Assembly (NCBI GenBank): GCA_963931865.1
Contig: OZ007506.1
Coordinates: 19,503,853-19,567,852 of the forward strand
From: Axinella damicornis
Taxonomy: Eukaryota; Porifera; Demospongiae; Axinellida; Axinellidae
Length of the DNA stretch: 64,000 nt
Direction: 5' to 3'
Made by a program: the position numbers and the translations under genes. Numbering within the stretch: the stretch's first letter is position 1; every line of letters starts with the position of its first letter. Of the stretch, positions 1 to 11,249 are shown one piece after another. The notes below the pieces were generated by a model, which worked only from the letters and a program-made list of their open reading frames with translations, had not been told where the DNA came from and searched no databases.

Positions 1-927
1 TTTTGGCCACTATAGCCAGAGAACTGCATAATAATAATCAGGCAGGCAGTTCTGTTCCGGGTAATTGTGCAACTGTGACCATAGTGAAGCAGAGACCACT
101 ACAGAGCTCTAGAGCTAACTTAGAGAGGTTGAATTGTAATATACAGAGCTGAGGAAATCACCCTGCCAATTAATTTATGAGACAGTTATGGCCATCACAT
201 GGATTACACAGTGAGATATTAAATGCTGTAGGTGAGGTATAAATATTAAAATGACTGTTAGGACTGTTAGGGCGTTCAAGGGGAGAATCAGATGATTGGG
301 ATTGTACAGGTTTGGATTTACCAAATTAAGTGATCTTACACCACAAGTGAGAAGTGCATTTGCTGCTTTGTTTTAAATGCTCCCCATGCAGCTTGGCTGC
401 CTACTCATAGTCTGGTTCAGCCCCCCCACACACACTAGCTAGATCAGCTGGCATGTAGATTAAAGAAGAGAATCAATACAAGGAATCAGTTCAAAGTCAA
501 AAGCTGGCTTCTATATACAGTGGAAACTGGTCCCAATGGGATCCCAGTTTTTTTGGTCACTATAGACAGGTGGTTGCCTAAGCAGGTTGTTTTATACAGG
601 ATTAGCACAACAGGACCAGCAGTAGTGACCATCAGGTGACTGCCTTTAACAATGACCACTATACACATGTTCCACTGTATATACATGCTTTGTACTTGGA
701 GTACAGTGTGACTCACAGATCACAGAGTAAAAGGAATTACCGTACATTAAACGTTCATTTCACTCCACAACTTAGCAGCAGAAATTATCTAATGGAAGGA
801 ATTCGATTGCATAGGAAACGTTATGGCTATAGTACCTCGAGAAAGGTGGTGCAACTGCCCAAAGAAGACTGACGGAATGGCCTACATAAGGCCGTGTTTG
901 AAAATACTATGGCTATGTTTCTTGCAG
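1..927. other. No gene seen; 5' flank or intron of the TRIM gene
   Basis: I see no exon in this stretch. The TRIM gene that follows starts at a splice acceptor (TTTCTTGCAG ending at 927), so its RING-coding 5' exon must lie upstream. That exon may be outside the window. The stretch holds a small inverted-repeat element (518-677). The first 110 bases share phrases with it (cactatag, gtgaccat), which suggests a broken second copy. Confidence 0.6.
518..677. mobile_element. Small mariner/pogo-like MITE
   Basis: A 160-bp sequence starts CAGTGGAAAC and ends in the inverted GTTCCACTG. It is flanked by TA on both sides (516-517 and 678-679). Short CAGTGGAA-type inverted ends with a TA target duplication are typical of Tc1/mariner and pogo derivatives. 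No transposase frame is present, so this is a non-autonomous copy. The inverted match is short (about 8 bp) before mismatches begin. Confidence 0.5.
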
Positions 928-3900
928 GGTGTATTGTGCGATGCATGGCAATGAATGGACAGCAGGTGGAGACGGGGATCTCTATGACTTGCCCCAGCAA
1001 GTGTGCACAACAGACCATCGTTGAAGAAGGTAATGTCACAAACCTCCCGAAAAACTTTGCAGTCATGGAGATCATACACGGTACGAGAGAGAGGACTGCA
1101 TCTCTGACGTCTACAATGCGAGCTCGCTCTCCCTCCGCAAACTCGAGGAATGCTTTACAGATGCCAGTGGGAGATAGCTCTGTGATGGCAGAGGATGCAA
1201 GCAACTGCGACGTGTGTGAGACCAGTGCTGCGATAGTGTGTGCCCCAGCTGTGCGGTTTGTCTCTGTCAGTCCTGCTCGGACGACATCCATTCCAGGAAG
1301 GGGTACCACGTACATCAACTGGTTCCGTTTGGTGAATTCATGAATTCCCTTGACAACATGTTCTCGGAGTCCCTTAGCCAACGCTCTGGCTCAGACTCTG
1401 ACTTGCTGGAGGCGCCGAGACATTGCAAGTCCCACTCCAGTGAGTTGGTGGAGTATCTTTGTGAGGTGTGCTATGAGGAGGTGTGCAGGCAGTGCCACGT
1501 CAGTGGGGAACACCGGGACCACGAGTGCCGATTACTGACGGACATAGCGATTGAAAAACGGGAGGTGCTTCGCAGAATGATTGATGAGGTGAACCAGTGC
1601 CACACAGAGTGGAACAAAGGGTTTGACGACTGTCATGAGATCCGAGAGCACCTGTTCCACCGGCAAAGGGTCATTGAAGCAGGAATAAAGTCCCACTTTC
1701 ACGCATCCACTCGGCACTGCATGCCAAGGAGGAGTTTCTGCTTGCAGTGGTCAGGAGCGAGATTGAATCCCGTTCAAAACTGCTCAACAGTCAAGCAGAG
1801 TAAGTTAGATCAGTGTAGGTCTCTTGCAGGGAGGGAACTTCAATAAGTTGGTATTCAAATTTCCTCCTGCTATAATCCTCCTCCTTTTCCCTTGCCTCCT
1901 CTTTCTCCTGTTCCGCCTCCCACTTCCTCTCCACATTCTTCTCCTCCCCTCTTCCTCTTCCTCCTCCTCCTCCTCCTCCCCCTCCTCCTCCTCCTCCCCC
2001 TCCTCCCCTCCTCCTCCTCCCCCCTCCTCCTCCCCCTCCTCCCCCCTGCTCCTACTACTCCTCCTCTTCCCCCCTCCTCCTCCTCCTCCCCTCCTCCTCC
2101 TCCTCCTCCTCCTCCTCCTCCCCCCTCATCCTCCTCCTCCCTCCTCCTCCTCCTCTTCCCCCTCCTCCTCCCCCTCCTCCTCCCCCTCCTCCTCCCACCT
2201 CCTACCCACACTCTTCTCTCTTCCTCAGCCAACTGGCAAAGGTGTGTGTTGTTGCAAAGGACCTGGTGGAGGACTGTGAGGGTCTGCTGGGAGAAAGCGC
2301 CTCGGAAGTGGTCCGACACGCTGACCACATCCTCGCACAGGCCCAGCAGTACGTGAGGTCCGAACAAGACACCAACCCTGCCACGAACGACTGCATTGAG
2401 GCCAACTTCAGCTGTGAGGATGAGCTGTTACAGCTTGTGAAGCAGCTGGGGCAGCTCCACACAGGTAAGGAAGGGGAGCTTGTAACTAATCCTCCTCCTC
2501 CTCCACCTCCTCCTCCTCCTCCTCCTCCTTCTCTTCTACTCTCAAGTAGCTGGTGCATAAGCCTCAAATTCGTTCTTCTTTGTTCGCATTCCCAGGCGCT
2601 CTATTCCATTCTCAATGAAGGTATTATGCATTAGAGTGTTCCACTTCTAGATTGCAACACTTAGAACAAGGCAAACTGGTCACAGCCTTGTTTCTTGGTC
2701 AATGGGGGGGGGGGGGGGGGGGGGGGGGGTCAGCCACAGAAACAAGGGATTGAAGTGCAGGGGATTGAGTGCTTCACAAAGAGATGTCAACTTCCATGGC
2801 GGACACTAGCAATTTTGAAATTGGACTCAGCCTTCATGTTTGAACACAACCCTCACTGTGTTGTCACGGACACTATAGCAATTTTGAAATTGCCTTCATG
2901 TTTGAACACAAGCCTCACTCTGTGTTGTACCAGGAAATGAAGTTGGTCTCCTAATTTGGCATAGAATGACACTTGATCTGGTACACAGTGTTGTGCCATA
3001 TGTCATGCAATGTCATGCCGTGGACTCATCATGCACAACATAGCCTTGAGGACATCCACTGCTGTGTGTGAACGCTTTGTGCTCATTTTTTGACATGCAA
3101 GTCAGGTTGCAGGAACAGAAAATTGATATACCGTAGTTGTGCTGTAATCGTAGCAAGTGCAGCATGCTTGAGTGTGAGCAAAGGGTGTACACCTACTGCT
3201 GTAAGGATGTACCTTGGCCTGGCATCTCATGCACGGACCGTGGGCCACGTTTAGTGATCATGTGATAGACAGTATGCACTGGCAATGCCCACCCTAGCCT
3301 CGTTCCCAGGCCCTTTTCTCCTCCCCGTCTCGGGCCTGGGAACAAGGCTATATAGGCCCACCCTTCAGGCACCACTGATTACACTTTGCAAAAGTTTGAA
3401 ACTGGTCCCATTCACAGCCCCTTGCTATTCAAGCTGGGAGCGGTGGCCTGTGAACGAGTCCACCCTGCATGACAGCAATCACCCCCAGGGACCTATCCCA
3501 ACGCAGACTGTACTACAATACAGTAGTATCACCCCTAGTCTCGTTCCCAGACCGTTTATCCAGCGTGTGTATCGCTTCCAGTATAACGCGCGATACTAAA
3601 AGTGATCCGTGCTGGGGTTGGTTGGGTCTGGGACCGAGACTATAATTATTACTACCCCAGTATGGCAGCCACTGCACTGCCTACCTGACACACACTGCCG
3701 TTGTCAATTAAGTCAATTAAGTCAATTACACCACACAATGTAATTCCAAGAAAGCCAGCAGCCCTCCCACACATGGTCTAGTGATAGTCTAGTAACTGCA
3801 CAGCTTGTTTGTTGCTTGGAATGGTGTTCATACTGCGCTGCATGAACAGCTGTGGTCGTTATGAATTCTAACGTACATTACACGGCCTAGCAGGATGTGA

Positions 3901-6088
3901 AACGCTTGAGCAACCATCACTGCTGATTCAGAGGCTGTGAGCATGTGAACAGACTCAGTTGTCGGTGATTTTGAAGGAGGTGAGTTTCTCTTTGCCCACA
4001 AGAGTGATTATTATGAGGCATACAGACACACATGCAGCAGGTGTAGAGGTTTGAATACACATCCACAGCTGTCAGTTGATACCATGAGTTGCTACTGTGC
4101 ACACATTCGTAAAAATTTAAATTCAGTCATGTGAAATCCGCGAAGTCTACACCATGAGTCTTCAACAGCCTGCATTGTGAGTGTGGCTGACAATGTAGGC
4201 TGGTGAGGTTTGTGTAGCCTTGTACCCAGGCCTTCTCACCCCAGCATTTGTTGCTTGCAGTACTAAAGCCGGGGAAGCCCTGGTCATTAAATTTGTGCAT
4301 GCATTGTGAGTGTGGCTGACAATGTATACTGTTGAAGAGACATGGTACTTGCAGTCTAAAGCAAGGGAAGCCCTGATAATTAAATTTGTCGCATGCATTG
4401 TGAGTGTGGCTGAAAATGTATACTGTTGAAGAGACGTGGTGCAGACTTCTTGGATTTCACTTGGCTGTTTCCATGGTGGTCTGAAGAAGATCCACTGTCA
4501 AAACGTCATAAAACATTTCTATTCAGCTGTGCATAGTGGTCTATATGTAGTTTTAATGTACACGAGTGACAACCACCTCATCTTTGCAGTGCAACTCTTC
4601 CGTAAGAACAAACACACACAGCAGCTGGTGAGGTTTGTGTAGCCTCATACCAGGACCTTCTCACCCCAGCATTTGTTGCTCGCAGTACTAATGCGGGAGA
4701 AGGCCTGGTAAAACTTGTCACACGTAGTGACATACCTGGTTGTAGGGTGGACATGTACGTAGGAGTGCAGGAATGGATTTATTGCTTGGGGGGGGGGGGG
4801 GGGGGGGGGGGGGAGACTTTTATGGGGTAGTAAACTGAAACATGTAAAGCAGATCACATATGTAATGTACGCCTGTTCCAGGGAAGTCTGGGGGCATACA
4901 GAAAACGTTTTAAAAAATGTGTGCCCAAGCACTTGAGTTCAAAACCAGTCGATGTTGGGAGGGAGAGAGGGGGGAGTCTGTAGCCTCATTCCATTATTGT
5001 TGTCATGCTATAATTATTCTGATAGCTTCGGCCCTTAATTTCTAAATTGTTGATGTGATGAAAAGCTAACACTGAATTTATAGTGCAATTTATAATTGTG
5101 TACCTGAGAATTGTATTTGTGGGTGGCAGGCTAGAGTAGGTGGTGTCTGCAATTAGGATTATTTTCTGACAGGCATGCTCTAATCACCATAAGCCATTAT
5201 TAGTTGGGGTGGTTCTCACATTTTGTGTGGCTTGGGACGCCTGCGTATTGTTCTGTGGGACTACACATATACATCCAATGTCATCCATATCCTAACTACT
5301 GGTGATTCTGGTAACTTCTTTGCAGCATATGCTTCAAGAAGGTTGTATGGACAGTAGTGTTGTTGTATTGGACTTACAACCAGTGTAAAAAATTTTCGTT
5401 TTTAAAACACGATGTTTCGACTACTCTTTGGCAGTGATGCATCAGCCAATGATGAAAGATTTTCTACACTGGTTATAAGTTCTTCACAGCAAAATAAACT
5501 GTGCATGTTAGCCTCTTTCCCAGACCACGCAGGAGGAGGTGCATGGCCTGGGAACGAGGCTGGTGATCACTTTGTAATCCTGTCCAAATTCGTTTGCTCT
5601 CCAAAATTTTACTGCATGTGTACTGTGTATATTCCATTCCAATGACCACACTTTTTTTTAAAACTCCACTCCACTGTCCATTATCCACACTCCACTGTCT
5701 GCACTTCCATCCAGCTCCCGGCCGGGTCCTGGACTTGCATGTGAAGGCCACTGGCCCCAGTGAGCTCACGCTGTCATGGAAACCACCACAGGGCTCTTCT
5801 ACCTGCAGAGCAGCACACACCTTCACTGTAGAGTGCTCATCAGGGAACGCACCCTATAGGTATGTTTGTGCCTCGGTCATTTTCCTGCCAACCATTTCTA
5901 GTGTTCAGGATTCTGTTAGGGTTCAAAGTTCAAACTAGTCAGACACATACTCCTACCACTGCTGAGCAGCTGAGACCTCTGGGCACAGGAGACAGGCAGT
6001 AATGCTGACAGCGTTTGGTGTGGTTTGAATTGTAGTTGCTGTATATTTCTGTTTTTTTTGTAATAATTATTTTGAGACCACTTATTAA

Positions 6089-6119
<31 letters not shown>

Positions 6120-9100
6120 CTCCTAGGGTGATCTCCGAGAGCCAGTCGCTGGAGTGTGTTGTGGAGGGGTGTGCTACTGGGGAGGACATCGTGCACCGGT
6201 TCAGGGTAGCGGCGGTGAATGACGTGGGCATGGGACCCTACAGCCTACCTGTCGCATTCACACAGAGGAAAGCTTGTACGTAAGCCGAGGGGACATCTCC
6301 ACACTGCTCAATTTTCAACTTCATACTCAAATTGAAAAAAAAAAGTTTTTCATGTTCTGTCTAAACCCCAGTGGGTGGTGACTGAGGCTGCAATGTCTTG
6401 TTATACTCCAAGTCGGGAAAAAATATCGCTCCCATTCAAGAAACAAGTTCCTCCAACACAATATTTTGGGGGGTTTCCATAATTGTGTTTCAGCTTCGTA
6501 TGTACGCTTCAATCAACATTCTTAGAGCAGATATTAGTACATGTTTCCGTGATGTTGTAGTGGTACTTTGCAGCACTATAACTGCATCACTGTTAGTTTG
6601 GTTCACATTCCGTTATGCACGGTCTCATGGTGCTATCGGGAGCGTATAATGACGCAAGTCATCATGCTCTCCAGGTAATAAGTATTTTGCTCCTGATAGA
6701 AATATGCAAGTGTAAAAGAGGATGTTGTGGTAAATGTCAGGCTAGCTGTTGCTCATGCATGTTGGCAGCTTAGCCATAGCTTGCGATTGGCCTAAATAAA
6801 CCCCATAGTCCTTTTGAGCTAGCCTCATTTCCTTCTCACCCCAGCGTTTGTCGCTTGCAGTACTAACAATAGTACTGCAAGTGACAAACGCTGGGGTGAG
6901 AAGGCCGGGGAACGAGGCTATTTTGAGCATGAGGCAGCTATAAAGGCCAGGATGCTTGTCTGTGTAGATTTAATGGTCTATCAATTATGGTCACCTATTA
7001 TTGTCCATGGTGCATGATTCTCCTTATTTGGTAAAAAATCAAACCAATGCCTGCAGAATGTATGAATCTCATTTCCAAATCATTGACCAAGGTTCAGCTG
7101 GATATTCATTTAGCACTGGATCTGTATGGATGACTAGCCATTGGCTGAGTGCTATACAGCGATATCCTTTGACCTATGTAGCATCACACAGGATAGAGAT
7201 TGAGCAACTTTCCCACATGTTGCCTAGGTAACGGGATATAATAATTTTGCCTTGTTTGCTTATATATATGCTAGTATGTTGCCCGCACTACCGTACTGAC
7301 CGGGGGCAAAGGTGGTGCAACCGGGTGAGCTTGCCCCACAAGAAGCATCAGTGTCGTTATCTGGCTTAGGATATCCATATTTGGGGGTTGTTTTGCTCGT
7401 CAGTCTTAGAAGAATAGACAACTAGTATTCTTGCTTCCAACTGGGTGGCTGTACTTAACACTTGCAATGTAGTAGTACATTTCCATTCAAGTGGGTGGGG
7501 CTCCCCCTGCAACCATCTCAGCTAGTGCGTCCCAATTTACATTCAAGTGGATGGGGCTCCCCCCTGCAATTTCCGTTCAAGTGGGTAGGGGTCTGCCCTT
7601 GCAGTTTCCATTCAAGTGGGTGGGGCTCTGCCCCTGCAATTTCCGTTCAAGTGGGTAGGGGTCTGCCCTTGCAGTTTCCATTCAAGTGGGTGGGGCTCTG
7701 CCCCTGCAATTTCCGTTCAAGTGGGTAGGGGTCTGCCCTTGCAGTTTCCATTCAAGTGGGTGGGGCTCTGCCCCTGCAATTTCCGTTCAAGTGGGTAGGG
7801 GTCTGCCCTTGCAGTTTCCATTCAAGTGGGTGGGGCTCTGCCCCTGCAATTTCTGTTCAAGTGGGTAGGGGTCTGCCCTTGCAATTTCCATTCAAGTGGG
7901 CGGGGCTCTGCCCCTGCAACCTAGGCTCAGCTACATGCATGAAAGCTTGTTATTCAATACTACGACGTTGGAATGTACCTGGTCAGCTGAAACTGATCCC
8001 GTTCAAGTGGTGCCTTTGAAACACCCACACAGGCTGCTGTATAAGGCCAGAAGATTTATAGGCAACTGTCATTTCCTTCGAAGTTGTAGTGTTGTAGCTC
8101 TGAGATCTTTACATGGAATTTCACTTGCTAATAATCCTACCCTTCTATACACACATACACACACAACCCCCCCCCCCCCCACACACACACACACACATGC
8201 ACACACAACCCCACACACATGCACACAACCCCACACACATGCACACACACACAAAACCACAACACATACGCACACACATATATACACACACACAAACTAC
8301 AACACGCACACACACACACGCACACGCACACACACACTCAGCCTTCTTGTGGGATGCCAACCTGAAGCACACCAAGGCTCGCATCAGCAACAATGGCTAC
8401 ACCGTTAGTATTGGGGAGAACGCACTCTGGGTGAGTGTGGGCACCAACACGGTGCTCTCTCACGGGCAGCACTACTGGGAGGTCGTGCTGGACCGCTATG
8501 GCTCCCCCTCCATGTCCCGGAAGGTTGTCATCGGCGTCGTCTCCAGCAGCTACCACCACTGGCACAAGTGAGACCTCACCTCCTCCCCCTCCCTTTCCTC
8601 CACCCTACCCATCCCACCACCACACCCTCCATTCCTTTCACATACCAATTCTTCCACCCTCTTCCTCCCTCCTCACCCTCCTCCCCCTTCCACCCTCTTC
8701 CTCCCTCCTCACCCTCCTCCCCCTTCCACCCTACTCCGCCCTCCTCCACCCTCTCCTCACCCTCTTCCACCCTCCTCACCCTCTTCCACCCTCCTCTGCC
8801 CTCCTCTACCCTCCTCACCCTCTTCCATCCTCCTCACTCTCTTCCACCCTCCTCACCCTCTTCCACCCTCCTCACCCCTCCTCACCCTCTTCCACCCTCC
8901 TCTGCCCTCCTCTACCCTCCTCACCCTCTACCACCCTCCTCCACTCTCCTCTACCCTCCTCCACCCTCTCCTCACCCCTCCTCCACAAAATTTAAACCCA
9001 GCCATCTTGAATACCAAGCAGGTGATCAGTGTTACCAGACACTGTTCTAGAGTTACAAGAACAGCTGCAACGACCTAATCACTGGTACTTCTTGTTCGTC

Positions 9101-9499
9101 TATTATAGGTCACATGGTGTGATAGGCATCAAGACGTGTCCCATCGGGAACCGATCGTGGGGTCTGGCATGTGGGACTGCCAAGAAGCTTTCCTCCGGGA
9201 GCACATTCCTCAACGCCCTGGGGAGAAAGCACGACCTCTTTAAGGAGGGAGACGCAGTGGGTGTGCTGCTTGACCTAAACAAACACATGCTGTCCTTCTA
9301 CAGAAATGGGGAGCCGCTGGGGCTGCAGTTCGGCGATGTCTATGGTCCCGTGATTCCCGCGATATCGTTCTGTCGGAATAAGATGCTGACATTGCGGTTT
9401 CCCCCATTTCCCGAGTATGTAGGACGGAAGACCAGCATTTCAGCCGTTGTGATGACCACACCCCCCTCCCCAAATGAGAACAGAAAACATTCAATATGA
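928..9499 (+). CDS. Class C-I TRIM E3 ubiquitin ligase (TRIM9/67/MID-like), 5' partial, two frame breaks
   Basis: Exons seen: 928-1799, 2229-2464, 5715-5859, 6127-6275, 8342-8567 and 9109-9499 (stop TGA 9497-9499). All junctions after the first exon are phase-consistent with GT-AG borders. Domain order: end of a RING (MTCPSKC, NLPKNF), B-box 1 (CDVCE, then [12 protein letters not shown]), B-box 2 ([17 protein letters not shown]), coiled coil, COS-like exon, FN3 split over two exons ([27 protein letters not shown]), and SPRY ([33 protein letters not shown]). This is the RING-BB-BB-CC-COS-FN3-SPRY layout of microtubule-associated TRIMs such as TRIM9, TRIM67 and MID1, which act as ubiquitin ligases. 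Oddities: B-box 1 changes frame near 1,230 and the coiled coil changes frame near 1,690, each compatible with a 1-base loss. These are either assembly errors or true lesions. The RING start lies upstream of the window or was missed. Confidence 0.85.
1862..2215. repeat. CT-rich (CTC)n microsatellite in TRIM intron
   Basis: This is an almost pure pyrimidine tract made of CTC, CTCC and CCCT words. It fills most of the 1800-2228 intron and runs into the acceptor TTCCTCAG at 2228. It produces long meaningless proline/serine/leucine frames on both strands. Confidence 0.95.
2704..2729. repeat. Poly-G run
   Basis: 26 consecutive G in the long TRIM intron (2465-5714). A similar run lies at 4788-4813 in the same intron. 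Confidence 0.95.
3295..3350. mobile_element. Foldback MITE, TAGCCTCG family
   Basis: TAGCCTCGTTCCCAGGCCC faces its near-perfect inverse GGGCCTGGGAACAAGGCTA with a loop of under 20 bases. It belongs to the family that recurs through this window. Where target duplications are visible elsewhere they are 8 bp, as for hAT elements. Confidence 0.7.
3536..3642. mobile_element. Foldback MITE, TAGTCTCG variant
   Basis: TAGTCTCGTTCCCAGACC pairs with GGGTCTGGGACCGAGACTA about 70 bases away. It is a sister of the TAGCCTCG family, with AGTCTC in place of AGCCTC. No clear target duplication is visible. Confidence 0.6.
4170..4692. repeat. Dispersed repeat cluster with half-copies of the foldback element
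   Basis: The phrase gcattgtgagtgtggctga occurs three times (near 4172, 4302 and 4393), twice followed by tgtatactgttgaagagac. The phrase ccttctcaccccagcatttg, with flanking gcagtacta, occurs near 4231 and 4657. The latter matches one arm of the foldback element at 6820-6920, so these look like single-arm remnants. Confidence 0.6.
4788..4813. repeat. Poly-G run
   Basis: 26 consecutive G inside the long TRIM intron. Confidence 0.95.
5509..5561. mobile_element. Foldback MITE remnant, TAGCCTCG family
   Basis: TAGCCTCTTTCCCAGACCACG faces GCCTGGGAACGAGGCT. The copy is short and diverged, and no target duplication is recognised. Confidence 0.5.
6820..6920. mobile_element. Foldback MITE with 8-bp target duplication
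   Basis: This is a 101-bp, almost perfect hairpin. TAGCCTCATTTCC at the left end faces GGGGAACGAGGCTA at the right end, with CACCCCAGCG / CGCTGGGGTG and TGCAGTACT / AGTACTGCA inside. The direct repeat TTTTGAGC flanks it (6812-6819 and 6921-6928). An 8-bp duplication supports a hAT-mobilised element. It lies in the TRIM intron 6276-8341. Confidence 0.85.
7481..7920. repeat. 35-bp / 70-bp higher-order minisatellite
   Basis: Tandem units contain TTCAAGTGGGTGGGGCT(C/CTG)CCCCTGCAA. Two alternating 35-bp types (TTTCCATTCAAGTGGGTGGG and TTTCCGTTCAAGTGGGTAGG) form a 70-bp dimer repeated about five times. The first units are irregular. Because 35 and 70 are not multiples of three, successive dimers fall in different frames and give a series of overlapping spurious frames. 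It lies in a TRIM intron. Confidence 0.95.
8147..8340. repeat. (CA)n microsatellite abutting an acceptor
   Basis: A CA-rich tract with a C14 run directly precedes the ACTCAG acceptor of the first SPRY exon. Confidence 0.95.
8569..8990. repeat. CCCTCCTCA minisatellite in TRIM intron
   Basis: Words of the type CCCTCCTCACCCTCTTCCA are repeated many times between the two SPRY exons. All long frames here are low-complexity and non-genic. Confidence 0.9.
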
Positions 9500-9534
9500 G
9501 TGACATTCAATATGAGTGACATTCAATATGAGTG
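9486..9534. repeat. 16-bp triplication over the TRIM stop codon
   Basis: ATTCAATATGAGTGAC is present three times in tandem. The TRIM stop TGA (9497-9499) lies in the first copy. The expansion therefore leaves the protein end unchanged and lengthens only the 3' UTR. Confidence 0.85.
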
Positions 9535-9958
9535 ACTGACAGGATGACGAAACACGGACTGAATCATGAATCTCTCCCAAACCTCAATACAATGTATTGT
9601 GTGTATACTACTTGTATGTATATGTAGCAATCAACCATTCCCCCATTCACCCACTGTCCTTCTCTGGTAGACAGTAGAACTAATACTGTGCAGATCCATT
9701 CGCTATTGTTTGTAGAGTGTCCACGAGTGTTCATACAGTGACAGTCTAGTGTTCTACATATCATCACTTGTATTTCGTGTGTGGTTGAAAGTTGAAGCAC
9801 AGTCACCATCACTTGTTAAATCAGACTCTTTGAACAGGTAAACGTACCAGGATTGCATTTTGGTTGTTAATTCACAATCTCATTTTTTAGTTTACTTCAT
9901 TAACATACAACCAACCTTGCAGTACGTTTAGTGGAAGTTACACAAAAGTAGCCTCGAT
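9535..9958. other. TRIM 3' flank, no gene seen
   Basis: This is AT-rich sequence after the TRIM stop, presumably 3' UTR and spacer before convergent LYRM2. I find no AATAAA that could be assigned with confidence and no coding exon. Confidence 0.5.
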
Positions 9959-10051
9959 CCCACGCCGGTCCCACCCAGCTTTCTGTCACTTGCAGTACAG
10001 TTTTGTACTGCAAACGACGAAAATCTGGGTGGGGGCCTTGGAACGAGGCTA
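9959..10051. mobile_element. Foldback MITE, TAGCCTCG family
   Basis: TAGCCTCGATCCCACGCC faces GGGGGCCTTGGAACGAGGCTA, with CACTTGCAGTAC / GTACTGCAAACG near the loop. The flanks do not give a clean 8-bp duplication. It lies between TRIM and LYRM2. Confidence 0.7.
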
Positions 10052-10206
10052 TAGAATAGTACATACAGTCCAGCTTGATATTGTGACCTCGTGACTACAT
10101 CTGTAGCTCCCTGCAGCTGGATTATAGAGTTGGCTTGCATGCAGTCTTTTATACTCCGTGTCTGTCAACATTTGCTTCTGTGTTGTAAAGCCATGTATGT
10201 CAATCT

Positions 10207-11081
10207 TCACTTGGCCATCTCGATGTTGGTTTTCATCTCCCTGAGTGCCGTTCTTCCTTGGCTCAGCAATGTTCGTACCACATCCTGAAGCACAACAGCA
10301 AGCAGTTGTTGGACTAATGGTAATCATAGAATAACAGTTTCTTGCAAACTACAGTGTGAGTTAACGTTACATTACAGTGATACCCATAGAGCTGTCATTG
10401 TCAGAGTTGCTCCGTGTTTGCAAACTTTGCACCATTCGCTTGTACAAACCCATTTGTGGAACCAGCAAACCACTTAACTTTTGAACATGGTGCTAGCAAC
10501 TAGATACAGCAAATCGTTGTGCTATGGCTAGTGTTTGAGGGAAACAACGAGCAGGTCGAGAACTGCATGATCGCATGCGTGGCATCCCGGGCCCACTGTT
10601 CACTAGGGATGGGCAATATATCGATATCATCGTGACCACAATATTGCCCACCCCCACTGTCCACTAATTACCAACACATAATTGCACTCCATGAGGACAA
10701 CGTGTGCCCACTGAGACTGCCCAAACCCTGACTCCCCATACGAAGGGTCTGGTTCCGAGAGGTTTCGTACATACGCACCTCATCTGCTGTGTGCTTCCAC
10801 TTCTCAAACTCTCCCCTCACCCACGCCCTTGTCTCTGCTCGCTGCAGCTCATCCCCAATGCCTCTGATGGCACGAAGGAAGTCGCGGTAGAGAGTGAGGG
10901 CCTGCTGACGTTGCAGGAACTGAGGAAGATAATTCACAAACTATGAACTATACTATATCTATGATTCATCCCACTTCAGGCTACGTATCAGTGTATGCAG
11001 TAGATGAGTGGTGGTAGCATGCTACACATGAAATGCAGTCTGAAATACCTGCTTGAAGGACAAATAAGGTTTTGCAGCCAT
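10207..11081 (-). CDS. LYRM2: LYR motif-containing protein 2
   Basis: Three exons on -: 11,081-11,049 (MAAKPYLSFKQ), 10,919-10,779 and 10,284-10,207 (ends EMAK then TGA). All junctions are phase 0 with GT-AG borders. The joined protein is 83 aa, close to the size of animal LYRM2. It has the LYR family signature FLQRQQALTLYRDF, with aromatic Y and R in the LYR position, then WVRGEFEKWK, then VVRTLLSQGRTALREM. LYRM proteins are small mitochondrial-matrix helical proteins that bind acyl-ACP and act in Fe-S delivery or complex assembly. LYRM2 has been linked to complex I. The gene is divergent from PACRG, with 168 bp between the start codons. The start was chosen because it opens an in-frame exon that matches the family N-terminus. 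An upstream ATG 4 bases away is out of frame. The second exon's donor is the non-consensus GTGCGT. Confidence 0.93.
10610..10652. repeat. Imperfect palindrome in LYRM2 intron
   Basis: GGGCAATATATCGATATCA and TGACCACAATATTGCCCA form an inverted repeat with GGGCAATAT / ATATTGCCC ends. It may be a tiny foldback element; its family is not recognised. Confidence 0.4.
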
Positions 11082-11249
11082 CCATTCGCAAACTGTGGAA
11101 CACGACACCCATCACTCAATCACATCAAAAATTATGCTACTTCGTAAAATTAGAATAATCATCTTCGTTGCTATAGCGACAGTGTACGGTATAATCACAG
11201 TGATAGTGGACCACTTTGCCGGCTGGGGAGCTTTCTTGGAGACAGAGCG
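11082..11249. promoter_or_regulatory. Bidirectional promoter region of LYRM2 and PACRG
   Basis: Only 168 bp separate the LYRM2 ATG (- strand, 11,081) from the PACRG ATG (+ strand, 11,250). Both 5' UTRs and core promoters must fit here unless further upstream exons exist. No TATA box is obvious. In vertebrates the PACRG promoter is shared with PRKN; here the partner is LYRM2. Confidence 0.6.

Noticed and set aside
1824..2367. Long proline/serine and arginine/glycine frames on both strands
   Set aside because: They are translations of the CTC microsatellite in a TRIM intron.
7462..8019. Series of overlapping 60-88 codon frames
   Set aside because: Products of the 70-bp minisatellite.
8435..9050. 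Long proline-rich frames
   Set aside because: Minisatellite between the two SPRY exons; the frame leaves the true exon at the 8,568 donor.
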